From Prevotella sp. (lineage in GTDB: Bacteria; Bacteroidota; Bacteroidia; Bacteroidales; Bacteroidaceae): a DNA stretch of 53,370 nt. This document shows, piece by piece, positions 45,826 through 53,370 of the stretch; the stretch's first letter is position 1, and the number at the start of each line of letters is the position of its first letter. A program made the position numbers and the translations under genes. Where the stretch lies: the NCBI GenBank assembly GCA_017443345.1, contig JAFSNR010000011.1:1-53370 (forward strand), read 5' to 3'. The notes under the pieces were generated by a model. The model searched no databases. It saw only the letters and a program-made list of their open reading frames with translations, and was not told the DNA's origin.

Positions 45826-45857
45826 GCAAAATTACATAAAATAATCCAAACTCGCAA
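45826..45857 (-). promoter_or_regulatory. DPP III promoter abutting the start codon
   Basis: Minus strand TTG (45855-45857), 20-nt spacer, TAATTTTGC (45826-45834), then atc and the ATG. The expected transcription start coincides with the A of ATG. Confidence 0.75.
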
Positions 45858-45877
45858 TGAATTCCGAAAAAAATCCG

Positions 45878-45886
45878 TATCTTTGT
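45878..45886 (+). promoter_or_regulatory. recQ -7 promoter box
   Basis: TATCTTTGT, 16 nt before the ATG at 45903. It is divergent from the DPP III promoter within 50 bp. Confidence 0.65.
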
Positions 45887-45902
45887 ACAAAATTTGCAAG
45901 AT

Positions 45903-47723
45903 ATGGACATTTTCGAAGCTTTAAGAACATATTACGGCTATAACTCTTTCAGGCAAAATCAGCGTGAGATCATCGAACACGTCATGCAAGGCCAGGACGC
46001 TTTGGTGCTGATGCCGACTGGCGGTGGAAAGAGTATCTGCTATCAGATTCCTGCCCTGACCATGCCTGGTACCGCCATTGTCATCTCCCCACTCATCAGT
46101 CTGATGAAAGACCAGGTGGAGACCCTTCGCGCCAATGGTATCGAAGCTGATGCACTCAATAGCGGCAATGATCCTGCCGTCGATACCGTCATCCGTCGTA
46201 AATGCTTCTCTGGCAACATGAAACTCCTCTACATCTCACCTGAGAAACTGATGGCTGAGATCGACTATCTGCTGAGTCACATCCAGATCTCGCTCTTCGC
46301 CATCGACGAGGCTCACTGCATCAGTCAGTGGGGACACGACTTCCGTCCTGAATATACACAATTAGGTATCCTGCGCGAGAAGTTCCCTGATGTGCCCATC
46401 ATGGCCTTGACAGCAACAGCCGACAAAATCACGCGTGAGGATATTATCAAACAATTGAACATTTCAAAGGCCAAGGAATTCATCTCCAGCTTCGATCGTC
46501 CCAACTTGAGTCTGTCAGTGAAACGTGGGTATAGGGCTGCTGAGAAGATGCACTTCATCACAAACTTCATCAAGGCACGTCCGATGGAGGCAGGCATCAT
46601 CTATTGTCTCAGTAGGAAGAACACGGAGAAAGTTGCTTCTGACCTTCAGAAGAAAGGCATCAATGCGGCACCATATCATGCTGGTATGTCAACATTTGAG
46701 CGCAATCAGACGCAGGAAAGGTTTAAGAACGACCAGATCTCTGTGGTCTGTGCCACGATTGCCTTTGGAATGGGTATCGACAAGAGTAATGTGCGTTGGG
46801 TTATCCACTATAACATGCCCAAGAGCATCGAGAGCTTCTATCAGGAGATTGGGCGTGCCGGACGTGATGGAGCACCTGCGGATACAGTCCTCTTCTATTC
46901 GTTGGCTGACATCGTACAACTTACTGAATTTGCACGACAAAGTGGACAACAGGTTGTCAACATGGACAAGCTCCGTCGTATGCAGGAATATGCCGAGTCG
47001 AGTGTCTGTCGCAGACGCATCCTGCTCAACTATTTCAGTGAGCAGACCGATCACGATTGTGGCAATTGCGATGTCTGTGAGAATCCCCCTAAGCGCTTCG
47101 ACGGCACACGTTATGTGCAGATGGCTCTCAGTGCAGCCATGCGCACGGACGAAACGATCCGTATATCCACTATTATCGAGATTGTCAAAGGCATCCGTTC
47201 GCCCTTCGTCACGCGTCACGGCTATGACCAGCTGAAGACCTTCGGCGTTGGCAAGGACCTCACGACGAACGACTGGCAGGACTACCTGCTTCAGATGCTC
47301 CAGATGGGCTTCATCGAGATAGCCTATAATGATGGGAATAAGGTGAAGGTGACCGATATTGGCAAGGATGTGCTCTACGGCAGGAAGAGTGCCCAACTCT
47401 GTGTCGTCGACCACAGCGTGAAGGAAGAGCGCAAGAAACCGAAGCTCAAACTGGAGATCCCCACAATCACCATCCCAGGTCTGCCCCCAACCACAGGCAT
47501 CGAGGATCCGAAGCTTTTCGAAGCCCTCAGAGCCCTCAGGTCGACCTGTGCCAGTGAGGAAGGATTCCCACCCTATATCGTCTTCAGCGACAAGGTCCTG
47601 CACGCTCTTGCCAGCATCAAACCGACGACTATAGAGCAGTTTGGCAACATCTCAGGCATTGGTGATCATAAGAAGCAAAAATACGGAAATCGCTTTGTAG
47701 CATTGATTCAAAAGTACGTATAA
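45903..47723 (+). CDS. recQ: ATP-dependent DNA helicase RecQ
   Basis: 3'-5' DNA helicase acting in recombination and fork repair. The 606-residue protein has Walker A LMPTGGGKSICYQIPAL, AIDEAHCISQWGHDFRPEY, motifs IV-VI (IGRAGRDG), the RQC zinc cysteines (CRRRILLNYF ... CGNCDVC), a winged helix and a C-terminal HRDC domain (about 525-606). I use the ATG at 45903; a TTG three codons earlier is in frame. No clear terminator follows. Confidence 0.96.
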   Translation: MDIFEALRTYYGYNSFRQNQREIIEHVMQGQDALVLMPTGGGKSICYQIPALTMPGTAIVISPLISLMKDQVETLRANGIEADALNSGNDPAVDTVIRRKCFSGNMKLLYISPEKLMAEIDYLLSHIQISLFAIDEAHCISQWGHDFRPEYTQLGILREKFPDVPIMALTATADKITREDIIKQLNISKAKEFISSFDRPNLSLSVKRGYRAAEKMHFITNFIKARPMEAGIIYCLSRKNTEKVASDLQKKGINAAPYHAGMSTFERNQTQERFKNDQISVVCATIAFGMGIDKSNVRWVIHYNMPKSIESFYQEIGRAGRDGAPADTVLFYSLADIVQLTEFARQSGQQVVNMDKLRRMQEYAESSVCRRRILLNYFSEQTDHDCGNCDVCENPPKRFDGTRYVQMALSAAMRTDETIRISTIIEIVKGIRSPFVTRHGYDQLKTFGVGKDLTTNDWQDYLLQMLQMGFIEIAYNDGNKVKVTDIGKDVLYGRKSAQLCVVDHSVKEERKKPKLKLEIPTITIPGLPPTTGIEDPKLFEALRALRSTCASEEGFPPYIVFSDKVLHALASIKPTTIEQFGNISGIGDHKKQKYGNRFVALIQKYV

Positions 47724-47779
47724 ACCCTTTTTTTTGTTAAATTCTTGCATCTAAATTCAGATTTGTGAGATATTATTTG

Positions 47780-47788
47780 TATCTTTGC
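47780..47788 (+). promoter_or_regulatory. -7 promoter box of the glycogen synthase-like gene
   Basis: TATCTTTGC, 18 nt before the ATG at 47807, which excludes the earlier in-frame ATG at 47765. Confidence 0.65.
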
Positions 47789-47806
47789 GGTGCAAAAACT
47801 TCAAAG

Positions 47807-48619
47807 ATGGCAAAAAAGAAGATACTATTCATCAATCAGGAGATATCTCCTTATGTCCCAGACAACACTTTGTCGCTCATGGGAAAAAACCTTCCGCAAG
47901 CTATGCAGGAACGTAGTCATGAAATCCGTACATTCATGCCTAAATGGGGAACCATTAACGAGCGTCGTGGTCAGCTGCATGAAGTGATCCGACTCTCGGG
48001 TATGAACCTTATCATCAATGATACGGACCATCCCCTGATCATCAAGGTGGCTTCCATCCAGTCTGCCCGCATACAAGTTTACTTCATCGACAACGATGAT
48101 TACTTCAGTAAGCGACAGATGGATAAGGACGAGAATGGTGTAGACTATGCCGACAATGGCGAACGAGCCATCTTCTTCGCACGTGGTGTGCTGGAGACTG
48201 TCAAGAAGCTCCGCTGGGTGCCCGACATTATCCACTGTCAGGGCTGGATGAGTGCCGTTGTGCCTCTCTATGTCAAGACTGCCTACCACGACGAGCCGTC
48301 TTTTGCTGATGCGAAGGTCGTTACTTCTCTGTTTACGAAGAGTATTGAGAAGGATCTTGGCGAGAATTTCAAGAAATGCCTCGAATTCCGTGATGTCAAC
48401 GCAGATCTGCTGAAAGGCTACAGCGATCATATCGATTTCGATGAACTTGGCAAACTGGCCATCGACTACAGCGATGGAATCGTTCAGGCAGCACCCGAAG
48501 TAAATGTTGAACTGCTCGATTATGCCAAGGGAAAGAACATTCCGGTACTTGGCTATCAGGAGGACTTTGCTGATGCCTACGAGGCATTCTATGAAACGCT
48601 CTTTCCTGACGAGGCTTAA
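47807..48619 (+). CDS. Glycogen/starch synthase-like protein (N-terminal GT5 half only)
   Basis: The 270-residue protein matches the N-terminal Rossmann half of GT5 glycogen synthases (KKKILFINQEISPYVPDNTL at the start; VPDIIHCQGWMSAVVPLYVK in the middle) but ends before the C-terminal half with the ADP-glucose site. As far as I recall, proteins of this size are common in Bacteroidales, so it is probably a lineage form rather than a broken gene. The half domain alone is unlikely to be an active transferase; a binding or regulatory role is possible. It is followed 21 nt later by the DUF4270 gene. Confidence 0.85.
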   Translation: MAKKKILFINQEISPYVPDNTLSLMGKNLPQAMQERSHEIRTFMPKWGTINERRGQLHEVIRLSGMNLIINDTDHPLIIKVASIQSARIQVYFIDNDDYFSKRQMDKDENGVDYADNGERAIFFARGVLETVKKLRWVPDIIHCQGWMSAVVPLYVKTAYHDEPSFADAKVVTSLFTKSIEKDLGENFKKCLEFRDVNADLLKGYSDHIDFDELGKLAIDYSDGIVQAAPEVNVELLDYAKGKNIPVLGYQEDFADAYEAFYETLFPDEA

Positions 48620-48640
48620 GATTTAAATACACTTATACAC

Positions 48641-50113
48641 ATGAAACTCAAATTGATGACAGCGATTGCATTCTGCGCAATGGCAATCATGTCTTGCAAT
48701 GAAGAAACGCTCGAAGTTGGATCAACCCTCACCAGCGAGAACGACAAAATGGATATCTCCACTGGTGTTTTCACAGCAACTTCCAAATCTCTCCTGGCCG
48801 ACTCTGTATACGCCCGTAACTTCGACTGCTATTTCGGCAATGTCAGAGATCCGGAAACTGGTGCCTATATCAAAAGCGAATTCATGGCACAGTTTAATAT
48901 GCTCGAGAATCCGAAGCTGCCTGCCAAAGACAGGATCGTCGGCTCTAAGGACGGTGCCATTGCAGCCGACTCTTGTGAGATCTGGCTCTTCTTCAACAGG
49001 TCGAAATGTTATGGCGACTCACTGACACCTGTCAAGATTGATATGCTCGAACTGAAGGAGCCCATGAACGATCAGACGACCTACTACAGCAACTTTGATC
49101 CTAAGGGTGCAGGATATGTCAGGACCGACGGCCTCAAGCAGAACATGGCTTTCACCCTGTCAAACCTGACTTATTCCGATAGCATTAGGAATCTCTCTGG
49201 CTATAAAGATCTGGCACGTATCGTTCTGAGTGGTTCCTATACCGACAAGAACGGCAAGAAGTATGCCGATTATGGTACTTACATCCTGCAGAACTATTAC
49301 GAGCATCCTGAGTATTTCAAGAACTCATATAATTTCATCCACAGCCTTTGCCCTGGATTCTATTTCGAGGTGAACGATGGTCTTGGTGTGATGGCTAACC
49401 TGTCTGAGATCGACATGCGTGTCTTCTACAGTTATAAGAACGACAAAGACTCTATCCTTAACGCCTATATCGGCATGTCGTCGACTCCTGAGGTACTTCA
49501 GACCACACGTATCATCAACGACAAGGAAGCATTGCAGTCATTGGTCAACAAGAACGACTATACTTACCTGAAGACCCCCGCAGGCATCTTCACGGAAGTG
49601 ACCTTCCCCGTTGATGAGATCACCGCTACTCATGCCAAGGACTCCCTACTCTCTGTGAGTGTGACATTCCAGCGCATCAATAGTGGCATCGAGAACTCGC
49701 CCTATGTGTTCGAAGCTCCCGAATATCTCCTGATGATCCCCAAGGACAGTCTCTACACCTTCTTTGAGAAGGGACAGACTATCAACTCCACCAGCTCGTT
49801 CTATACGATCCTTGACGCTGAGAACCAATACGAGTTCAGCAACATTGGCAACATGATTACCTACCTGTCAGGCAACAAAAGCAAAGGTCTTGCAACTGAT
49901 CCTGATTGGGTCGCCAAGCACCCCAATTGGAATAAAATCGTTCTGGTACCCGTCACCCTGACAACAGCCACCTCTACGACGACGTCAGCGGCTGGTATTG
50001 CCTCAGTGGCTAATCAGATGTCACTGACGAGTACGCGACTACAAGGTGGACCCAATGGAGAAAAGATCGAGCTACAGGTAATCTACGCCAAGTTCCATGA
50101 TAATTCACAGTAA
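48641..50113 (+). CDS. DUF4270-like lipoprotein
   Basis: Secreted lipoprotein of 490 residues with a signal ending AIMSC (Cys19 lipidated), followed by a long beta-rich region characteristic of DUF4270 proteins of Bacteroidota (SLLADSVYARNFDCYFGNVRD near the start; DKEALQSLVNKNDYTYLKTP in the middle). Function unknown. It is cotranscribed with the glycogen synthase-like gene and followed after 2 nt by a 43-residue ORF. Confidence 0.82.
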   Translation: MKLKLMTAIAFCAMAIMSCNEETLEVGSTLTSENDKMDISTGVFTATSKSLLADSVYARNFDCYFGNVRDPETGAYIKSEFMAQFNMLENPKLPAKDRIVGSKDGAIAADSCEIWLFFNRSKCYGDSLTPVKIDMLELKEPMNDQTTYYSNFDPKGAGYVRTDGLKQNMAFTLSNLTYSDSIRNLSGYKDLARIVLSGSYTDKNGKKYADYGTYILQNYYEHPEYFKNSYNFIHSLCPGFYFEVNDGLGVMANLSEIDMRVFYSYKNDKDSILNAYIGMSSTPEVLQTTRIINDKEALQSLVNKNDYTYLKTPAGIFTEVTFPVDEITATHAKDSLLSVSVTFQRINSGIENSPYVFEAPEYLLMIPKDSLYTFFEKGQTINSTSSFYTILDAENQYEFSNIGNMITYLSGNKSKGLATDPDWVAKHPNWNKIVLVPVTLTTATSTTTSAAGIASVANQMSLTSTRLQGGPNGEKIELQVIYAKFHDNSQ

Positions 50114-50115
50114 CG

Positions 50116-50247
50116 ATGGCCGACGGATTCCTGGAAAAGCATTACGAAGACTATGAAGCCCGCAAAGCTGCATGGCTGCGCAAGAAGAAGCATCTTCCCA
50201 AAATCAATAAGAAACAGTTAGAGCGACCAGTTGATGAGTCGCTCTAA
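50116..50247 (+). CDS. Small basic protein (43 residues) of unknown function
   Basis: A 43-codon ORF begins MADGFLEKHYEDYEARKAAW, is rich in Lys and Arg (WLRKKKH) and ends DESL. Its ATG is 2 nt after the DUF4270 stop, which suggests a real, co-translated gene; I recall similar tiny basic proteins after DUF4270 genes in this phylum but cannot verify this here. The last ten codons form a terminator hairpin with the stop codon at the end of the 3' arm. Confidence 0.65.
   Translation: MADGFLEKHYEDYEARKAAWLRKKKHLPKINKKQLERPVDESL
50218..50247. terminator. Terminator hairpin inside the end of the small ORF
   Basis: Perfect 10-bp inverted repeat (50218-50227 with 50238-50247) with a 10-nt loop. It lies wholly within the 3' codons of the 43-residue ORF and 3 nt from the uvrD stop on the other strand, so it can serve both convergent transcripts. 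Confidence 0.75.
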
Positions 50248-50250
50248 TTG

Positions 50251-52620
50251 TTAATCTATGATCTTGAACTTCGCAAATTTCAGGAGCAGCTGTTTGGTGC
50301 CAGCATTCCTGAATTCCACCGTCGCCTTCGTATTCTCTCCCGTTCCCTCAATCTTCAGTACGGTACCGATCCCAAAGCGCTGATGCTCAATCCTGCACCC
50401 CTCGCGCAGTTCACCTGCTGCACTGGGAGCCGAAGCCATCGGACGAGGCGCCACAGCGTTATATACACGCTTGAAATTGGGCCCGAAGGGGTCTACGGGC
50501 TTCTCCGGCTGTCTGGGAGCAACGGCTCTGGGCTTGGGATCAGCCTTGAACTGCGTCGCCACAGGCCTCGGGTTCTGCATCCACTCAGGACTCCGGCTAC
50601 CGCCATACGAGCCTCTGTGTGAGCGCGATTCTCCCCCACCCGTTTCGCTCTGCACGTCCAGCAGCTCAGGGTCGATATCACGGATAAACCTCGAGGGCGT
50701 GTCATACTCCATCCGTCCATAACGGAAACGGTTCTGCGCACACGTCAGGATACAATGCTTCTCGGCACGCGTGATGGCCACATACAGCAGTCTTCGCTCC
50801 TCTTCGAGCTCACGCATCGAGTTGGTACACATCGGACTGGGAAAGATGTTCTCCTCCAGTCCCACGACGAACACCGTGGGAAACTCCAGTCCCTTGGCTG
50901 AGTGGATGGTCATCAGGGTAACCTTGTCGTTCTCGTCGCCCTCCTCACTGTCCAGATCCGTCAACAGCGCCACTTCCTGCAGGAAATCCGTCAGATACAC
51001 CTCTTCGCCCCTGTCCTCCTCGCGGCGACTGTCCACGAAGTCCTTCATACCACCCAGAAACTCCTCAAGGTTCTCCTGTCGCGAGATGTCCTCGGGGTTA
51101 CGGCCTGAGTAGATGTCCTTGCTGATGCCCGAGTTCATGATGATGTCGTGCCCCAGCGTGTAGGCATCCTCCGTCGCCACGCGTCCTATCCAGCCCTCAA
51201 TCAGCTCTCTGAACGCCTGTATCTTCGTCATCGTAGCCTTGCTCACCTGCATGGGGAACAAGACGGGCTCCTTGATCACTTGCCACAGACTGACGCCATA
51301 GGTCTGCGCCGTCTGTATGATCTTGCCCACCGTCGTGTCGCCGATGCCTCTGGCCGGATAGTTGATGATACGCTTGAAGGCCTCCTCGTCGTTGGGATTG
51401 GCTATCAGTCGGAAGTAGGCTATCACGTCCTTGATCTCCTTACGCTGATAGAAACTCAGTCCGCCGTAGATCCTGTATGGGATATTGTCCTTCAGCATCT
51501 CCTCCTCGAACGAACGGCTCTGCGAGTTGGTGCGATAGAGGATGGCAAAGTCGCTCCAGTTGCAACGATCCTCCCTGCGCAACCGTTTCATGTCCTGACA
51601 GACGATGAGCGCCTCCTCCTTGTCGCTGTAGGCAGGTTTCAGCTGTAGCTTCTCACCGTGCTCGTTCTTCGAGAACACGTTCTTCGGAATCTGTCGCTCG
51701 TTCCGTCTGATCAGCGAATTGGCCGCCTGTACGATCAGCTGCGTCGAACGGTAGTTCTGCTCCAGTTTGAAGAGCTGCACGTTCTTATAAAGGTTCTGGA
51801 AGTTCAGGATGTTATCGATGTTGGCCCCTCTGAACGAATAGATACTCTGTGCATCGTCACCAACCACGCAGACCTTCTGGCGCTCCTTTGTCAGCTGATA
51901 CACAATGGCCTGCTGCGCGAAGTTCGTATCCTGATACTCATCCACGAGCACGAAGTGGAACTTCTCGACATATTTCTGACGGACCTCCTCGTGCTGTTTG
52001 AAGAGGATCCACGTCTGCACCAGCAGATCGTCGAAGTCCATCGCGTTGGCCTGTCTGCACCGTTCAGCATACCTTATATATATATTCGCCACCTGTGGTC
52101 GTTTCTGCGTGGCGTCGTCCTTGGCCCAGGCACTCTCCGCATAGGCCTGAGGCAGCATCAGGTGGTTCTTCGCCATCGAGATACGGTCGGCCACCGATGC
52201 AGGCTTATACACCTTGTCGTCGAGCTCCATCTCCTTGATGATCGTCCTCACCAGCGAGCGAGCGTCCGTCTGGTCATAGATGGTGAAGTTCGACTGATAG
52301 CCGATATGCTGCGCCTCCGCCCTCAGGATACGCGCAAAGACGCTGTGGAACGTACCCATCTGGAGGTATCTCGCACGCTCATGACCCACCAGCTGGCCTA
52401 TACGTTCCTTCATCTCTCGCGCAGCCTTGTTGGTAAAGGTCAGTGCCAGAATCTCCCAGGGAGCCATCCCCAGTTCCATCAGCCAGGCAATCTTGTAGGT
52501 CAGCACGCGCGTCTTACCCGATCCTGCGCCTGCAATCACCAGACTGGCCCCGTCGCAGTACTCTACGGCCCTGCGCTGACTCTCGTTCAACTGCTGTAAT
52601 ATCTCTGTGTTCATCGTCAT
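50251..52620 (-). CDS. uvrD: ATP-dependent DNA helicase UvrD/PcrA
   Basis: Superfamily 1A 3'-5' helicase for nucleotide excision and mismatch repair. The 789-residue protein shows Walker A GAGSGKTRVLTYKIAWL, Walker B LVDEYQDTN, GDDAQSIYSFRGA, QNYRST, TIHSAKGLEFPTVF and VAITRAEKHCIL. The C-terminal ~130 residues form a disordered linker and a PcrA-type Tudor-like end (CRIEHQRFGIGTVLKIEG) that contacts RNA polymerase in relatives. ATG at 52620 or 52614 are both possible starts. It converges with the DUF4270 operon. Confidence 0.97.
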   Translation of the reverse strand: MTMNTEILQQLNESQRRAVEYCDGASLVIAGAGSGKTRVLTYKIAWLMELGMAPWEILALTFTNKAAREMKERIGQLVGHERARYLQMGTFHSVFARILRAEAQHIGYQSNFTIYDQTDARSLVRTIIKEMELDDKVYKPASVADRISMAKNHLMLPQAYAESAWAKDDATQKRPQVANIYIRYAERCRQANAMDFDDLLVQTWILFKQHEEVRQKYVEKFHFVLVDEYQDTNFAQQAIVYQLTKERQKVCVVGDDAQSIYSFRGANIDNILNFQNLYKNVQLFKLEQNYRSTQLIVQAANSLIRRNERQIPKNVFSKNEHGEKLQLKPAYSDKEEALIVCQDMKRLRREDRCNWSDFAILYRTNSQSRSFEEEMLKDNIPYRIYGGLSFYQRKEIKDVIAYFRLIANPNDEEAFKRIINYPARGIGDTTVGKIIQTAQTYGVSLWQVIKEPVLFPMQVSKATMTKIQAFRELIEGWIGRVATEDAYTLGHDIIMNSGISKDIYSGRNPEDISRQENLEEFLGGMKDFVDSRREEDRGEEVYLTDFLQEVALLTDLDSEEGDENDKVTLMTIHSAKGLEFPTVFVVGLEENIFPSPMCTNSMRELEEERRLLYVAITRAEKHCILTCAQNRFRYGRMEYDTPSRFIRDIDPELLDVQSETGGGESRSHRGSYGGSRSPEWMQNPRPVATQFKADPKPRAVAPRQPEKPVDPFGPNFKRVYNAVAPRPMASAPSAAGELREGCRIEHQRFGIGTVLKIEGTGENTKATVEFRNAGTKQLLLKFAKFKIID

Positions 52621-52636
52621 CTTTCATTATGCATCT

Positions 52637-52645
52637 GCAAAGGTA
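52637..52645 (-). promoter_or_regulatory. uvrD -7 promoter box
   Basis: Minus strand TACCTTTGC, 16 nt before the ATG at 52620. Confidence 0.65.
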
Positions 52646-52666
52646 CAAATAATTTTTCGAAAAAAC

Positions 52667-52698
52667 TTTGTTGTTTCAGAAAGAATCACTAACTTTGC
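52667..52698 (+). promoter_or_regulatory. Promoter of the YD-repeat-like gene
   Basis: TTTG at 52667-52670, a 19-nt spacer and TAACTTTGC at 52690-52698, 40 nt before the ATG at 52739. Confidence 0.8.
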
Positions 52699-52738
52699 CC
52701 CGAAATTGTTCATTACAAACCAAAAACCGGATTACAAG

Positions 52739-53251
52739 ATGAAAAAAATCATGATGATGATGGCCATGCTGGCACTTCCGTTCGCTATGCAGGCACAGAC
52801 AAAGTTCCACGACGTTGAGGCCAACGAGGCCAAGGGTCCAGTAAAGACAATGACAATCGACATGAATGGCATGAGCCAGACCATCGAATTCTCTCAGGAT
52901 GGCAAGATGACGAAGTCAAATATCATGTCAGATGCCGTTTACGATGAGAACGGCTATCTCACATCCGTCAAGATGAGCTTCCAGGGTCAGGGTTCCACCG
53001 TCAAGAACGAATGGGAGAACGGACGCCTGAAGAGCCGTACACTCAACGTGATGGGAAACGACGTGAAGACAAGCTTCAATTACGATGAGAATGGCGTGAT
53101 CAAATCCGAGAGCATCGACATGGGAGGTCAGGCCATGGAGATTCCCTACTCCGACTATAAGTTCGACGATCGCGGCAACTGGATCAGCCGCAAGGTCAGC
53201 ATGATGGGTCAGGAAATGATCACCACCCGCACCTTCACCTACTACGAATAA
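52739..53251 (+). CDS. Secreted protein with YD/RHS-like repeats
   Basis: Protein of 170 residues with a signal peptide (MKKIMMMMAMLALPFAMQAQ) and a series of about 25-residue beta-hairpin repeats with tyrosine-aspartate cores (VYDENGYLTSVKM, NYDENGVIKSESI, KFDDRGNWISRKV), similar to YD/RHS repeats. Too short for a toxin-carrying Rhs protein. Function unknown; probably periplasmic or outer membrane-associated. I start at 52739 because the promoter lies between it and an earlier in-frame start at 52607. Confidence 0.82.
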   Translation: MKKIMMMMAMLALPFAMQAQTKFHDVEANEAKGPVKTMTIDMNGMSQTIEFSQDGKMTKSNIMSDAVYDENGYLTSVKMSFQGQGSTVKNEWENGRLKSRTLNVMGNDVKTSFNYDENGVIKSESIDMGGQAMEIPYSDYKFDDRGNWISRKVSMMGQEMITTRTFTYYE

Positions 53252-53253
53252 AC

Positions 53254-53282
53254 AAAGAGAGGCCGTTGAGCCTCTCTTTTTC
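53254..53282 (+). terminator. Terminator after the YD-repeat-like gene
   Basis: Perfect 10-bp stem (53254-53263 with 53270-53279), 6-nt loop and a T tract. The right terminal repeat begins 12 nt further on. Confidence 0.9.
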
Positions 53283-53294
53283 TTATCCCTTCAG

Positions 53295-53370
53295 CAAAGC
53301 GCACAGAGCACAGAGCACAGTTTTTTAGAGAGCGATGAAGGCATAATAAAGAGAATAATGTTATATATAA
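53295..53370 (+). repeat. Terminal repeat, right copy
   Basis: 76 bp, the inverted counterpart of 36-110, reaching the last base of the window. It starts CAAAGCGCACAGAGCACAG and ends in the AT-rich TTATATATAA. Its continuation beyond the window is unknown, but on the left side the same edge runs into AT palindromes. Confidence 0.9.

Noticed and set aside
51658-52599. 313-codon plus-strand frame opposite uvrD, and similar long frames opposite lon (19889-20824), recQ (46689-47603) and tamB (9148-9834)
   Set aside because: All lie fully antisense to well-supported genes, have unnatural composition and no family motifs.

Overview
This window looks like chromosomal DNA of a Bacteroidota bacterium, most likely Prevotellaceae. 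Nearly every transcription start carries the Bacteroidota-type -7 box TAnnTTTG(C), often with TTTG or TTG 19-21 nt upstream. The gene content fits: a complete Na+-NQR operon, TamB, a rubrerythrin with its rubredoxin domain first, dipeptidyl peptidase III, DUF5687 and DUF4270 proteins, and a 270-residue half glycogen synthase. I see no phage, transposase, plasmid or CRISPR genes, and the content is mostly housekeeping. Both ends of the window carry the same ~75-bp sequence in inverted orientation (36-110 and 53295-53370), each just outside a gene plus terminator. The left end also begins in a perfect 28-bp AT palindrome. The window may be a contig that stopped at a dispersed repeat.

Layout. 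1-6.4 kb: proS (minus); then a plus-strand run of an OmpA-type lipoprotein, a monofunctional transglycosylase, a 5'-nucleotidase, truA and a DMT transporter. 6.4-10.8 kb: a very large tamB (minus), overlapping the transporter gene tail to tail. 10.9-17.3 kb: nqrABCDEF plus a small unknown protein, closed by a strong terminator. 17.4-18.0 kb: an MNT/HEPN toxin-antitoxin pair whose HEPN gene seems to have lost its catalytic segment. 18.2-19.6 kb: omega-amidase and tRNA m6A methyltransferase (minus). 19.8-26.7 kb: lon-tgt-lptF/G-DEAD helicase-ispE, every junction overlapping by 1 or 4 nt. 26.7-31.3 kb: galE, a probable structured RNA unit (27.8-28.06 kb), tilS, rlmI-like and a 3'-5' exonuclease, all minus. 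31.4-36.4 kb: ftsK-lolA-DUF5687, then four tRNAs (Lys-CTT twice, Thr-CGT, Gly-CCC). 36.5-45.8 kb: a LysM glucosaminidase, cdd, a beta-helix lipoprotein, rubrerythrin, hisS-purA-fur, an AlkD-like protein and dipeptidyl peptidase III. 45.9-53.3 kb: recQ, half glycogen synthase, DUF4270 lipoprotein, a 43-residue ORF, uvrD/pcrA (minus) and a secreted YD-repeat-like protein.

The more unusual signals are non-coding. (1) A ~255-nt minus-strand unit at 27806-28061 has its own promoter box and terminator, a possible H-type pseudoknot and a nested 33-codon ORF. (2) Many intra-operon spacers directly before start codons are tandem 7- or 8-bp repeats of unrelated sequence; the same heptad pattern also occurs inside the tamB coding sequence and in the terminal repeats. 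(3) Two genes, tamB and DPP III, have -7 boxes that would start the transcript on the start codon itself. (4) The rubrerythrin terminator contains the start codon and first codons of the following lipoprotein gene. (5) The HEPN toxin gene has an apparent in-frame loss of its active-site segment.

All functions are inferred from protein motifs and context read by eye; no database search was run.
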